NCBI RefSeq assembly: GCF_009377195.2
Contig: NZ_VJXX01000001.1
Coordinates: 434,001-498,000, forward strand
From: Arthrobacter bussei
GTDB lineage: Bacteria > Actinomycetota > Actinomycetes > Actinomycetales > Micrococcaceae
Direction: 5' to 3'
DNA length: 64,000 nt
Shown here: positions 22,689 through 31,678 of the stretch, piece by piece
How the letters are laid out: every line of letters begins with the position of its first letter
Numbering within the stretch: the first letter of the stretch is position 1
Notes under the pieces: model-generated
Databases searched by the model: none
Seen by the model: the letters and a program-made list of their open reading frames with translations, nothing else
Told to the model about the DNA's origin: nothing
Program-made: the position numbers and the translations under genes

Positions 22689-22760
22689 CAGGACCAGTGC
22701 GAGGACCAGTGCAAGAACCAGTGCAAAGGCGAGTGCAAGGACCACGGCAAGGACCACGAT
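22689..22760 (+). repeat. Imperfect 12-nt tandem repeat, six units, encoding a Cys/His-rich stretch
   Basis: Six 12-nt units (CAGGACCAGTGC and variants at 22689, 22701, 22713, 22725, 22737, 22749) encode QDQC-EDQC-KNQC-KGEC-KDHG-KDHD in the linker before the second ATPase-like domain of the EccC-like protein: four cysteines and two histidines at regular four-residue spacing. Confidence 0.88.
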
Positions 22761-24183
22761 GCGGCCATGCACTTCGGGGGCGCCCGCGGCGGGCAGGTCG
22801 CGCTCGGCCTGATCGACCTGCCGGAACGCCAGGAACAGCGCGCCCTCCTGTGGAGACCCGAGAACCACTCGCACCTTGCGCTGATCGGACTGCCCGCAAG
22901 CGGCCTGGAGGACGCAGTCGCCGCAGTCGTCGTCGGACTCCCCCAGGTCGACCACGAGGTCCATCTGTACCTGCTGGACGGCGACGGTTCCCTCGCAGGC
23001 CACACGGACAGTGACCACACCGGGGCCTACGTCGGGGCAGCGGAACCCGCCCGGGCGGCCCGCGTCCTCGAACGGCTCGCCGCACTCACGGCGGACGCCC
23101 CCCGGCCCCGCTCCCCGATCGTCCTGGCCGTCACCGGCTGGGGCCGCTGGAGCACCCAGTTCCGCCAGGGACGTCTCGCGCGCGCGGAGGATGACCTCCA
23201 GGCCCTCGTGCGCGACGGAGCGGCCTGCGGCGTCTCCGTCCTGATCAGCGGGGACCGCGAACTCACGACGGCGCGATTCTTCGCGCTCGTGCCGAACCGC
23301 GTCTATCTCCCGCTGGGCGCGCACCAGGAGACGACGATGACGTGGCCGAGGATCCCGCCGATCGACGCCTACAGGGGACGGGGGCTCGTGCAGGGCCGGA
23401 TCGCCGGGACGACGGGAGACGCCGTGTGCCAGCTGGTGCTGGCAGCCGAGATCCCGCAGGAGCGGCCGCCGGCTCCCACCCGGGCACCGTTCCCCGTCCA
23501 CGCCCTCCCGAAGGCGGTCACCCTCGAGGAGCTCCACGAAGCGACGCTCGCCATCGAGGCTACCGACCCGACCGGCACCGCGCTGGCCCTCGGCCTGCAC
23601 GGCGACGATCTCCGGCCGTACCTGCTCCAAATGCGGAGCGCGGAGGTCGTCCTCGTCCTCGGACATGCCGCCTCCGGACGCTCCAACGCGCTCCGGGTCC
23701 TCGAGGCATCATCGAGGCTCCTGCAGGCACAGCTCCAGGTGCTCACACCGCGACCGGGAGGGACGGCGGGTGGCGCAGCCGCCTACTGGCGCAGCGTGGC
23801 AGGGACCAGCGGCTCGAGCTGCGAGGGATTCCTCCTTCTCGTCGACGACGCCGACCAGCTGCCGGCCGACGTGCAGCAGGCACTCTCCTCGCTCGTCACC
23901 CGGGGAGCCGCCGCCGTGCTGACTGCCGCTCCGAGCCCGTCCCTGATGGCCCGGGTCCCCCTGTCGCTGCCCGCCCGCGCATCGGGGCGGGGCATCGTCC
24001 TGTCGCCGCGGAATTCCTCGGACGGCGACTTCCTCGGGGTTCGTATCGAGTCGAGTGACTTGTCGGTCCCCGGTCGCGCGTTGGCCTGCGGCCCCTCCGG
24101 CGTGCAGGAGCTGCAGATCGCCCACGCCCCTGGACCCTCGGGGCCCGACGCACGAATCGCCGTCACTGGTGGAGGGCCGGTCC

Positions 24184-24606
24184 CTACAGCGTTCGTTCGG
24201 GGGTCGTCGTTCGGACGGTGAAATCCAGCACGCGGCGGGAGAACAGCAGCACGATCACGACGGCGGCGGGCACCATGAGCAGGAATCCTACACGTGGACT
24301 CCCCGAGGAGAAGTAGGGGAAGGAGAGGATCACCAGGAAGAGCTGCACGACGAGCGCCGGCGACCGCGACCACCGGAAACCCGCCGTGAGCCTGACGGCG
24401 AGAACGGAGAGGCCACCCGCCACCATCAGCAGCAGCACGGCCATGAAGACCGACGCGCCGACGGAGAGGGGGGCTGCTGTGAAGATCGTCAGGATCGAGG
24501 CGACGGCCAGGACCCCGAGTGCGACGCTTTCGAGCGCGAGGATCCCGGCGATGACGAGGACGCCCCCTGGCCTCGCGGGCTGCTGGACTGCGGGATCGGT
24601 GGACAT
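24184..24606 (-). CDS. Small four-helix membrane protein, unknown function
   Basis: 140-aa integral membrane protein with four hydrophobic segments (about residues 14-42, 46-65, 79-98 and 103-124) and short charged ends. I do not recognise a catalytic motif. Its 3' end overlaps the 3' end of the convergent EccC-like gene by 38 bp, and its start faces the whiB1 leader, so the 24607-24847 region should contain two divergent promoters. ATG 24606 is taken as start. A role as a simple membrane accessory protein is only a guess. Confidence 0.75.
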   Translation of the reverse strand: MSTDPAVQQPARPGGVLVIAGILALESVALGVLAVASILTIFTAAPLSVGASVFMAVLLLMVAGGLSVLAVRLTAGFRWSRSPALVVQLFLVILSFPYFSSGSPRVGFLLMVPAAVVIVLLFSRRVLDFTVRTTTPERTL

Positions 24607-24711
24607 CCTCGCACCATACCCGACCGGCGCAGGCGCACCCCGAACCGGCGATGACGGCCGTGCTGTGACATACCCCTCACCCGCACCATCAATTAGAGCT
24701 GTAAAACCCTT

Positions 24712-24728
24712 GTTTACCGATTGGTAAC
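24712..24728. promoter_or_regulatory. Inverted repeat in the whiB1 upstream region
   Basis: GTTTACC (24712-24718) and GGTAAC (24723-24728) form an imperfect inverted repeat with a 4-nt spacer, about 120 bp before whiB1. GTAAC-type half sites occur in actinobacterial response-regulator boxes, including those reported for MtrA; assignment here is speculative. Confidence 0.3.
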
Positions 24729-24755
24729 GTGACAGCCTTAAAAGCAGAGCAAATC

Positions 24756-24777
24756 AGGGGGCCGATGTCGGCCCCTT
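24756..24777 (+). promoter_or_regulatory. GC-rich hairpin in the whiB1 leader, possible attenuator
   Basis: GGGGCCGA (24758-24765) can pair with TCGGCCCC (24768-24775), extended by a G-T and an A-T pair, followed by TTTAC. It lies about 70 bases before the whiB1 start and resembles a short intrinsic terminator, so it could end an upstream transcript or attenuate whiB1. Confidence 0.5.
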
Positions 24778-24847
24778 TACTATGAGCCCCCTCGTGAATA
24801 TTTTCACAAGACGCACGTGTGCGAGGCTGAAGGAGAATGTGATCATC

Positions 24848-25096
24848 ATGGATTGGCGTAGTCGCGCAGCCTGTCTGGACAAGGACCCGGAGCTGTTCTT
24901 CCCGGTCGGCAACACCGGACCGGCGCTTCTTCAGATCGAAGAGGCGAAGAGCGTCTGCCGCCGCTGCCAGGTGCAGGACACCTGCCTGCAGTGGGCCATC
25001 GAATCCGGGCAGGATGCCGGAGTGTGGGGCGGATTGAGCGAGGACGAGCGCCGGGCGCTGAAGCGCCGGGCGGCTCGGGCACGGCGCGCGTCCTGA
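24848..25096 (+). CDS. whiB1: WhiB1-type iron-sulfur transcription factor
   Basis: 82-aa WhiB protein that holds a [4Fe-4S] cluster sensitive to nitric oxide and acts with the primary sigma factor. Cysteines at 9, 37, 40 and 46 form the cluster site, in the same positions as in Mycobacterium WhiB1; GVWGG is the turn contacting sigma region 4, and the C-terminal LKRRAARARR is the basic DNA-binding tail. ATG 24848 matches the homologous MDWR start. AGGAG (24831-24835) lies 12 bases away, so a GTG at 24839 giving three extra residues is possible. It is convergent with pdtaS, as in mycobacteria (Rv3219/Rv3220c). Confidence 0.96.
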   Translation: MDWRSRAACLDKDPELFFPVGNTGPALLQIEEAKSVCRRCQVQDTCLQWAIESGQDAGVWGGLSEDERRALKRRAARARRAS

Positions 25097-25135
25097 CGGA
25101 CGCGATGCACCCGGAGCTCCGGGCACCGACCCGGT

Positions 25136-25168
25136 GAAGAAGGGCCGCCCGATGGGCGGCCCTTCTTC
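25136..25168. terminator. Strong bidirectional terminator between whiB1 and pdtaS
   Basis: A perfect 15-bp stem (GAAGAAGGGCCGCCC, 25136-25150) with a GAT loop pairs with 25154-25168. The A-rich left arm and T-rich right arm make it usable in both directions for the convergent genes whiB1 and pdtaS. Confidence 0.9.
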
Positions 25169-25187
25169 GTTCCGGCGATGATCCGCT

Positions 25188-26666
25188 TCACATACCCTGG
25201 TTGAGCCGGAGCCCCAGTTCGAGGGTGACGGATGTCCCCCCGCCCGGTCGCGTGCTCCACTCGATCGTACCGCCGAGCTCGCTCGTGACGAGGGTCCGGA
25301 CGATCTGCAGGCCGAGCCCTTCGGCGTGACCACCCGCCGGCAGCCCGACGCCGTCGTCCGCGATGGTCACCCTGAGCGTGTCCTCGCCGTCGGCTTCGGT
25401 CTGCCGGTCCGCCATCAGCCACACCGTCCCGGCTCGTCCGGACAGACCGTGCTCCACCGCGTTGGTGACGAGTTCGTTGATCACAAGGGCGAGCGGGGTC
25501 GCCAGGTCGCTCGGCAATTCCCCGAAGTCGCCGCTCCTCTCCGTGCGGACCGCCTGCGACGGTGAGGCGACCTCGGCGGAGAGGCGGAACTGGCGCGAGA
25601 TGAGTTCGTCGAAGTCCACGCTCTGCGCCAGCCCTTGGGACAGGGTTTCGTGCACGAGCGCGATGGTCGACACCCGCCGCATCGCCTGCTCGAGACCGAG
25701 CTTCCCCTCCTCACTCACCATCCTCCTCGACTGCATCCGCAGCAGGGCCGCCACGGTCTGGAGATTGTTCTTCACCCGGTGGTGGATTTCACGGATGGTC
25801 GCGTCCTTGGAGACGAGCTCCATCTCCCTGCGCCTCAGCTCGGAGACGTCCCTGCAGAGCACGAGAGCACCGAACCGCTCCTTCTCGTCCCGCAGGGGGA
25901 TGGCGCGGAGCGAGAGACTGACTCCTCGGGACCCGATCTCGGTGCGCCAGGGCATGCGCCCGGTGACGACAAGCGGCAGTGTCTCGTCCACCATCCGCCG
26001 GTCCTTGAGCAGCGCCGTCGTGATCTCCGCCAACGGGCGGCCCTCCAGCGTCTCGACGTCGCCGAGCCGACGGAACGCGGAGACACCGTTCGGGCTGGCG
26101 TACTGCACGATGCCGTCGACGTCGAGCCGGATGAGGCCGTCGCCGACCCGGGGGGCGCCCCGTCGCGATCCGGTCGGGGTGGCGAAATCGGGCCAGAGTC
26201 CGAGCGTCCCCATGCGGAGCAGGTCGTACGCGCACTGGCGGTACGTCAGCTCGAGCCGCGACGGCATGCGCGAACTCGAGAGATCCATGTGCGTCGTCAC
26301 GACGGCGAGGGTACGGCCGTTGCGCACCATCGGCACGGCCTCCACGCGCATTGCCATCTCGGTGGTCCAGTTCGTCTCGCCGGACCGCTCGATCTTCTGC
26401 GATTCCCACGCGACGTCGACGAGCGGCTGGAGATCCGCACGGATCCTCTCACCGACGAAGTCGCTGTGGAAGACCGTGTGCGACGTCGAGGGCCGGGCGT
26501 GGGCAAGAGCGACATAGCCGCCGCCGTCGAGCGGGAACCAGAGGGCGAGGTCGGCGAAGGCGAGGTCCGCGACCATCTGCCAGTCCCCCACCAACAGGTG
26601 CAGCCATTCGGCGTCGCCGGGCTCGAATCCCGCGTGTTCGCGGATCGGGTCAGTGAAAATGGCCAT
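25188..26666 (-). CDS. pdtaS: PdtaS-type sensor histidine kinase
   Basis: 492-aa soluble histidine kinase. The N-terminal GAF-like region (about 1-150) is followed by a PAS domain (about 170-290), the HisKA_2 dimerisation/phosphoacceptor helix EIHHRVKNNLQTVAALLRMQSRR (phospho-His near residue 300) and a C-terminal HATPase with ELVTNAVEHG, ADDGVGLP and GLGLQIV boxes. No membrane segment is present, in line with PdtaS, which signals to the RNA-binding antiterminator PdtaR; no PdtaR gene is in the window. The position opposite whiB1 matches the Mycobacterium order. Confidence 0.92.
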   Translation of the reverse strand: MAIFTDPIREHAGFEPGDAEWLHLLVGDWQMVADLAFADLALWFPLDGGGYVALAHARPSTSHTVFHSDFVGERIRADLQPLVDVAWESQKIERSGETNWTTEMAMRVEAVPMVRNGRTLAVVTTHMDLSSSRMPSRLELTYRQCAYDLLRMGTLGLWPDFATPTGSRRGAPRVGDGLIRLDVDGIVQYASPNGVSAFRRLGDVETLEGRPLAEITTALLKDRRMVDETLPLVVTGRMPWRTEIGSRGVSLSLRAIPLRDEKERFGALVLCRDVSELRRREMELVSKDATIREIHHRVKNNLQTVAALLRMQSRRMVSEEGKLGLEQAMRRVSTIALVHETLSQGLAQSVDFDELISRQFRLSAEVASPSQAVRTERSGDFGELPSDLATPLALVINELVTNAVEHGLSGRAGTVWLMADRQTEADGEDTLRVTIADDGVGLPAGGHAEGLGLQIVRTLVTSELGGTIEWSTRPGGGTSVTLELGLRLNQGM

Positions 26667-26762
26667 GGAGTCCTCTGTCGTTCGGCGTAGCGGTCCGGGT
26701 CAGGCTGCGCCGCCCGACTGCTCCGACCGTTGCTCGCACGGCCGGGTCTTCAGTCTGTCACC

Positions 26763-26786
26763 CCCGGTCGGCTGCTGCCGACCGGG
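26763..26786 (-). terminator. Intrinsic terminator-like hairpin after the glutamate dehydrogenase gene
   Basis: A perfect 10-bp stem (CCCGGTCGGC, 26763-26772) with a 4-nt loop pairs with 26777-26786, just downstream of the minus-strand dehydrogenase gene. It lacks a clear T-run. Confidence 0.55.
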
Positions 26787-26801
26787 AGTGAGGCCCTCCC
26801 G

Positions 26802-29800
26802 CTACCGGACGATGGACCGCAGGAGTCGAAGCGCGACGGACAGGGACGAGATGTCGTCCTGCTCCAGCAGGTTGACCTCCGCGAACATGTTGCTCGCCCG
26901 CTGCAACTGGTCGGCGTTCTGCTCCTGCCAGGCCTGCAGCCGGTCGGCCGCGTCACGCTGGCGCATGTCCTGCGAGGCGCGCATGACGGCGACGGCGATG
27001 TCCGCGACGGTCGAATAGAGATCGTCGCGGAGGGCTGCGCGGGCGAGCGCCTGCCACCGGTCGCTCCGCGGCAGCTTGGTGATCCGCTCGAGCAGGTTAT
27101 CGACCTCGAACCTGTCGTACACGGCGTAGTACACCTGCGCGATGTTCTCGACCGGTTCGTCCACGCGGCGCGTGCTGTAGGCGATATCGAGAAGCGCAAA
27201 CGACTCGAACTGCTCGGCCCAGTGCCGCCCGAGTTCCTCCGGCAGGTTCCATGCCGTCGCCGTCTCGACCCCGACGCGAGCCCGCTCGAGGTCGCAACCA
27301 CGCAGGTAGCCGGACAAGCGTGCCATGAACGGCGCGATGAGCGGTTTGAAGGCGTCGATGTCGGCCTGGACGGGTGTGCCCTGCTCCACGTGGTTCACGA
27401 ACCAGCGGACGGCGCGGTCGAGCAGCCGGCGCAGGTCCAGGTGCACCCTGGTCCAGTGCTCCGTGGGGAAGTCCGCCGGCAGCGCGGCGAGGGCGTCGAC
27501 CGTCTCGTCGAAGGAGTAGATCTCGCGTAGCGCCACGAAGGCCCGGGCAATCACCGGCTCCGGCACCGATGTCTCCTCCATCACCCGGAAAGCGAAGGTG
27601 ATACCGCCCAGGTTGATGATGTCGTTGGCGACGACGGTCGAGATGATCTGGCGGCGCAGCGGGTGGGTGTCCAGCAGGTCGTCGAAGCGCTCGACGAGCT
27701 GGCGGGGGAAGTAGCGCCTCAGCGTCTCACTGAAATAGGGATCGTCGGCCAGGGTGCCGGCCGACAGCACCTTCGTGAGCTCGATCTTCGCGTAGGCCGC
27801 CAGCACGCTGAGTTCGGGAGAGGTGAGTCCCTGACCGGCGTCGATACGTCGCCGCAGCACCGCGGTCGTCGGGAGCGCCTCCAGGTCGCGGTCGAGATCG
27901 GCCTTCTGCTCGAGCCAGTCCATCATGCGCTCGTAGCTCGGGCTCCATTCGATGACCCGCTGGCGGTCGTTGAGCAGGAGCACGTTCTGGTCGATGTTGT
28001 CCTGCAGCACCAGGCGCGCGACCTCGTCGGTCATGGAATGCAGGAAGTCGGCCCGTTCCTCGGGCTGCAGACGACCCGCGCGCACCATCCGGTCGACGAA
28101 GATCTTGATGTTGACCTCGTGGTCGGAACAGTCGACGCCCGCACTGTTGTCGATCGCGTCGGTGTTCAGGATGACTCCGGACAGGGCGGCCTCGATCCGG
28201 CCGCGCTGGGTCATGCCCAGGTTGCCTCCCTCGCCGACCACCCGGGCACGGAGCTCGTCGCCGTTGACGCGGATGGCGTCATTGGCGCGGTCCCCGACCT
28301 CGGCGTGGGTCTCGTCCGAGGCCTTGACGTAGGTCCCGATACCACCGTTGTACAGGAGGTCGGCCGGGGCCCTCAGGATCGCCCTCAGCAGTTCGGGCGG
28401 GCTGAGCCGGGTGACGCCGTCATCGAGTCCGAGTGCCTGGCGGACCTGCGGCGACACGGGAATGGACTTCGCCTGCCGGGGGAACACACCGCCGCCTTCA
28501 CTGATGAGGCTGCTGTCGTAGTCCTCCCAGCTCGACCGGGGAAGGTCGAACAGCCTCCGCCGCTCCGCGAAGGAGGCAGCGGCCTCGGGGGCGGGATCGA
28601 GGAAGATGTGCCGGTGGTCGAAGGCCGCGAGGAGCCGGATGTGCTCCGAGAGCAGCATGCCGTTGCCGAAGACGTCCCCGCTCATGTCACCGACACCGAC
28701 CACGGTGAAGTCGTCCGTCTGGGTATCGACATCGAGCTCGCTGAAGTGCCGCTTGACCGACTCCCAGGCGCCGCGCGCGGTGATACCCATGGCCTTGTGG
28801 TCGTACCCCACCGATCCCCCGGAGGCGAACGCGTCACCGAGCCAGAAGTCGTACTCGGCCGACAGCTCGTTGGCGATGTCCGAGAAGGAGGCGGTCCCCT
28901 TGTCCGCCGCGACCACCAGGTAGGTGTCGTCGTCGTCGTGCCGCACGACGCGCGACGGCGGCACCACCGTCTCGGTGGTCCCGTTCGTGATCACGTTGTC
29001 CGTGATGTCGAGCAATCCCCGGATGAAGGTGCGGTAGCTCGCCTGTCCCTCCGCCAGCCAGGCCTGCCGGTCCTCGGACGGATCGGGGAGCTGCTTGGCG
29101 AAGAACCCGCCCTTGGCACCGGTCGGCACGATCACCGCGTTCTTGACGGTCTGCGCCTTGACGAGGCCGAGCACCTCCGTGCGGAAGTCCTCGCGCCGGT
29201 CGGACCAGCGCAGCCCGCCGCGCGCGACCTTGCCGAATCGGAGGTGCACACCCTCCACTTGGGGCGAGTAGACCCAGATCTCGAACTTGGGCCGCGGGAA
29301 CGGTGCGCCGTCGATCCTCGCCGTGTCGAACTTGAGACTGACGTACCGCTTGTCCTGGAAGTAGTTGGTCCGCAGCGTCGCCTCGATGAGATTGGCGAAG
29401 GTCCGCAGGACCCGGTCGGCATCGAGCGTCGGAACCCCTTCGAGACCGTCATCCAGTGCGGCGCGGGCCGCTGTCGAGGCGGCGTCCCGATCACCCTGTA
29501 GGTCGGGATCGAAGCGGGCGGTGAACAGCGCGACGAGCGCGCGGGTCACCACCGGGTTCCGCAGCAGCGTGTCCGCGACGAAGCCGTAGGAGTTCGTATT
29601 GCCCATCTGGCGCATGTACTTGGCGTAGGCCCGCAGGATCACCACCTGGCGCCAGCCAAGCTCCTCGCTCAGGACGAGGCGGTCGAAGGCGTCCGACTCG
29701 CTGCTGCCGGACACCGCGGCGGAGAACGCGTCCTGGAGCAGGAGCGCCGTACCCAGGGCGGAGATGCCGGCCGGGTACTTCAGCCCGAGGTCGTACAGGA

Positions 29801-31631
29801 AGAACGACCGCCCGTCGGCCCGCGTGATCTCGAACGGACGCTCGTCCAGCACCTCCAGGCCGAGGTTGTGGAAGTAGGGGAGGATCTGCGTCAGGCTCTT
29901 CGCCTCGGTGAGGTAGAGCTTGAGACGCGCATCCTCGGCCCCGTCACGCTCCGGGACATACACGTGCAGCTGGGGCACTCCCGCGCCCGAGTCCGCGAGC
30001 TTCTCGAAGCGGGCGATATCCTCGAGGGCGTCCTCCACCTCATAGTCCACCCGGTAGCTGGGCGGGAACGACTCGGCCCAGGAGATCGCCAGGCTCTGCG
30101 CGGAGTCCTGGTCGAACCGCTCCTGCGCGACCTCCACGATCCCTTCCGACCAGGACCGTGCTGCCCGGACGAGCCTCTCCTCGAGCTGCGCGGCGTCGAC
30201 CTCGGGGATCTCCGCGCCCCGCTGCAGCCGGATGCGGAAGAAGAGCCGGGCCAGGGCGGATTCGCTCATCCGAGCTTCGAAGTCGATCGAGTCGGCGTCC
30301 AGGGCCGCTCGCAGCTCGCCCTCGATCCGCAGCCGGACGCTGGTGGTGTAGCGGTCGCGCGGGAGGTAGACGAGCGCGGACATGAAGCGCCCGTAGACGT
30401 CCGGGCGGAGGAACAGGCGCGTGCGGCGTCGCTCCTGGAGGCGCAGGATCCCGAGCGCGGTGGTGACGAGGTCGGTCACGCCGATCTGGAAGAGCTCGTC
30501 ACGCGGGTACGTCTCGAGGATCGACAGCAGGTCCTTGCCGGAGTGCGAGTCCGATGGGAACCCGCAGCGGCGCAGCACCTCCGAGACCTTGTCCCGGACC
30601 AGCGGGACATTACGTACCGAGCCCGTGTAGGCACTGGTCGCGAAGAGCCCGATGAAGCGCCGCTCGCCGCTGACATTGCCCTGGGCATCGAAGCTCTTGA
30701 TGCCGATGTAGTCCAGGTAGGCGGCGCGGTGCACGGTGGAGCGCGAATTCGCCTTCGTGATGACGAGGGCGCGCCGCTCCCGGGCCTTGGCCCGCCCTGC
30801 GGCCGTGAGTTGCTGAAGGTGCCCGCCGGCACTGCCGAGGCGCAGCAGACCCAGTCCGCTGCCCTCCCGCACGCGCAGGGCATCGGCGCCGTCGTCGTCC
30901 GTGACGAGGTCGTATTCCTTGTACCCGAGGAAGGTGAAGTTCCCACTGTCGAGCCACTGCAGGAGTTCCTGCGCCTGCCGGAGGTCCGGGATGTCCGCTG
31001 TGCCCGCGATGGAGTCCAGGGAAGCTTCGATCGAGCGCACGGCGCTCCGCATGGCGGGCCAGTCCTCGACGGCGGACCGGACGTCGCCGAGTATCCGGTG
31101 CAGGCCGTCGATGATGGATTCCTTCGCTGCGCCATCGGCCAGCCGGGTGACCTCCACCGACATCCAGGACTCGATGTGGGTCGTCCGACCCTCGAGGCCG
31201 ACGAGCTCGCCGATGTCGGGCAGCGCGGCTGTGTCCCCGCTCGACGCGCCGGCGGTCGACGGCACGCGTCGCAGCCCGGTGAGAGCGTGGGACCGGTCCT
31301 CCCGCACGGCGAGGAAGGTGGGGTGCACCACGAGATGGATCGCCGCGTTCTGCCGGACGAGTTCCGCGGTGACCGAATCGACGAGGAAGGGCATGTCGTC
31401 GGTGACGATCAGGACGACGCTGGAGGTGCCCTGGTCCATGATGCCGATCGCCGCGGCCCCGGGCTCGCGCGTCTCGGCGAGATCACGGTGCGCGAGAGCC
31501 CGCTGGCGGAGATCGCTCGGCGCGTAACCGGCGGCGTCCTCGTCCGCGAGGTGCTCGAAGTAATGCTCTACGAATTCCTCCCCTGACGTGTCCGAGCTTG
31601 ACTGATCCGTTGTTCTGGATCCAGACGACAT
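26802..31631 (-). CDS. gdh: NAD-specific glutamate dehydrogenase, large (180-kDa) type
   Basis: Oxidatively deaminates glutamate to 2-oxoglutarate with NAD+. 1609 aa, the usual size of the GDH-180/L_180 class (Mycobacterium Rv2476c, Streptomyces). The N-terminal half contains ACT-like and helical regulatory regions; the catalytic core in the middle shows HLRFGKVARGGLRWSDRRED, GLVKAQTVKNAVIVPTGAKGG and TVVGVGDMSGDVFGNGML (nucleotide-binding Rossmann loop), then GGIGTYVKAS and AVVGEGGNLG-type segments. ATG 31631 is supported by GGAGG eight bases upstream. It lies 47 bp after the CpaE-like gene in the same direction. No frameshift is seen along its 4.8 kb. Confidence 0.95.
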   Translation of the reverse strand: MSSGSRTTDQSSSDTSGEEFVEHYFEHLADEDAAGYAPSDLRQRALAHRDLAETREPGAAAIGIMDQGTSSVVLIVTDDMPFLVDSVTAELVRQNAAIHLVVHPTFLAVREDRSHALTGLRRVPSTAGASSGDTAALPDIGELVGLEGRTTHIESWMSVEVTRLADGAAKESIIDGLHRILGDVRSAVEDWPAMRSAVRSIEASLDSIAGTADIPDLRQAQELLQWLDSGNFTFLGYKEYDLVTDDDGADALRVREGSGLGLLRLGSAGGHLQQLTAAGRAKARERRALVITKANSRSTVHRAAYLDYIGIKSFDAQGNVSGERRFIGLFATSAYTGSVRNVPLVRDKVSEVLRRCGFPSDSHSGKDLLSILETYPRDELFQIGVTDLVTTALGILRLQERRRTRLFLRPDVYGRFMSALVYLPRDRYTTSVRLRIEGELRAALDADSIDFEARMSESALARLFFRIRLQRGAEIPEVDAAQLEERLVRAARSWSEGIVEVAQERFDQDSAQSLAISWAESFPPSYRVDYEVEDALEDIARFEKLADSGAGVPQLHVYVPERDGAEDARLKLYLTEAKSLTQILPYFHNLGLEVLDERPFEITRADGRSFFLYDLGLKYPAGISALGTALLLQDAFSAAVSGSSESDAFDRLVLSEELGWRQVVILRAYAKYMRQMGNTNSYGFVADTLLRNPVVTRALVALFTARFDPDLQGDRDAASTAARAALDDGLEGVPTLDADRVLRTFANLIEATLRTNYFQDKRYVSLKFDTARIDGAPFPRPKFEIWVYSPQVEGVHLRFGKVARGGLRWSDRREDFRTEVLGLVKAQTVKNAVIVPTGAKGGFFAKQLPDPSEDRQAWLAEGQASYRTFIRGLLDITDNVITNGTTETVVPPSRVVRHDDDDTYLVVAADKGTASFSDIANELSAEYDFWLGDAFASGGSVGYDHKAMGITARGAWESVKRHFSELDVDTQTDDFTVVGVGDMSGDVFGNGMLLSEHIRLLAAFDHRHIFLDPAPEAAASFAERRRLFDLPRSSWEDYDSSLISEGGGVFPRQAKSIPVSPQVRQALGLDDGVTRLSPPELLRAILRAPADLLYNGGIGTYVKASDETHAEVGDRANDAIRVNGDELRARVVGEGGNLGMTQRGRIEAALSGVILNTDAIDNSAGVDCSDHEVNIKIFVDRMVRAGRLQPEERADFLHSMTDEVARLVLQDNIDQNVLLLNDRQRVIEWSPSYERMMDWLEQKADLDRDLEALPTTAVLRRRIDAGQGLTSPELSVLAAYAKIELTKVLSAGTLADDPYFSETLRRYFPRQLVERFDDLLDTHPLRRQIISTVVANDIINLGGITFAFRVMEETSVPEPVIARAFVALREIYSFDETVDALAALPADFPTEHWTRVHLDLRRLLDRAVRWFVNHVEQGTPVQADIDAFKPLIAPFMARLSGYLRGCDLERARVGVETATAWNLPEELGRHWAEQFESFALLDIAYSTRRVDEPVENIAQVYYAVYDRFEVDNLLERITKLPRSDRWQALARAALRDDLYSTVADIAVAVMRASQDMRQRDAADRLQAWQEQNADQLQRASNMFAEVNLLEQDDISSLSVALRLLRSIVR

Positions 31632-31678
31632 GGAAAGGGCCTCCGTAACGAAATGAAAGGCCGCTCCATTGCGACCTC

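Larger units (their letters stand above)
19774..24221 (+). pseudogene. FHA-FtsK/SpoIIIE (EccC-like) ATPase gene, split by an 8-bp tandem duplication
   Basis: Would encode a type VII secretion EccC-like ATPase with an N-terminal FHA domain. The first part (19774-21615, GTG start after GGGAGG) holds the FHA domain (about residues 105-165; YTIGRAR, LSRNHA, GSANGTLVDG), two membrane helices (about 208-250) and a Walker A, TTGSGKSE, near 585. It then stops at TGA 21613. The second part continues in another frame from EHLSMLLIDYKGG with the rest of the first ATPase domain (VVVIDEFRML, LATQRVQG), then two further ATPase-like domains whose Walker A motifs lack the lysine (GLPASGLE, GHAASGRSN). Deleting one 8-base copy at 21598-21613 restores a single 1479-aa frame. 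It overlaps the convergent membrane-protein gene by 38 bp. No ESX substrate or EccB/D/E gene is nearby. Confidence 0.88.

Noticed and set aside
22392-22760. Short regular repeats as a CRISPR array
   Set aside because: The units are 12 nt, imperfect, directly adjacent without spacers, in coding frame, and no cas gene is near.
21618-24221. Second half of the EccC-like gene as an independent gene starting at ATG 21618
   Set aside because: It would start in the middle of the first ATPase domain without Walker A, and has no Shine-Dalgarno; exact repair by one 8-bp unit is a better explanation.
24055-24654. Plus-strand open frame over the end of the EccC-like gene
   Set aside because: Antisense to the small four-helix membrane protein; composition Glu/Asp/Arg-rich, no motif.
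24664-24680. CRP-like site before whiB1 (TGTGA...TCAC)
   Set aside because: The half sites are 8 bases apart instead of 6 and the second is imperfect.
24782-24847. Upstream ATG for WhiB1 adding 22 residues
   Set aside because: The extension overlaps the leader and has no family match; the WhiB1 start MDWR is at 24848.
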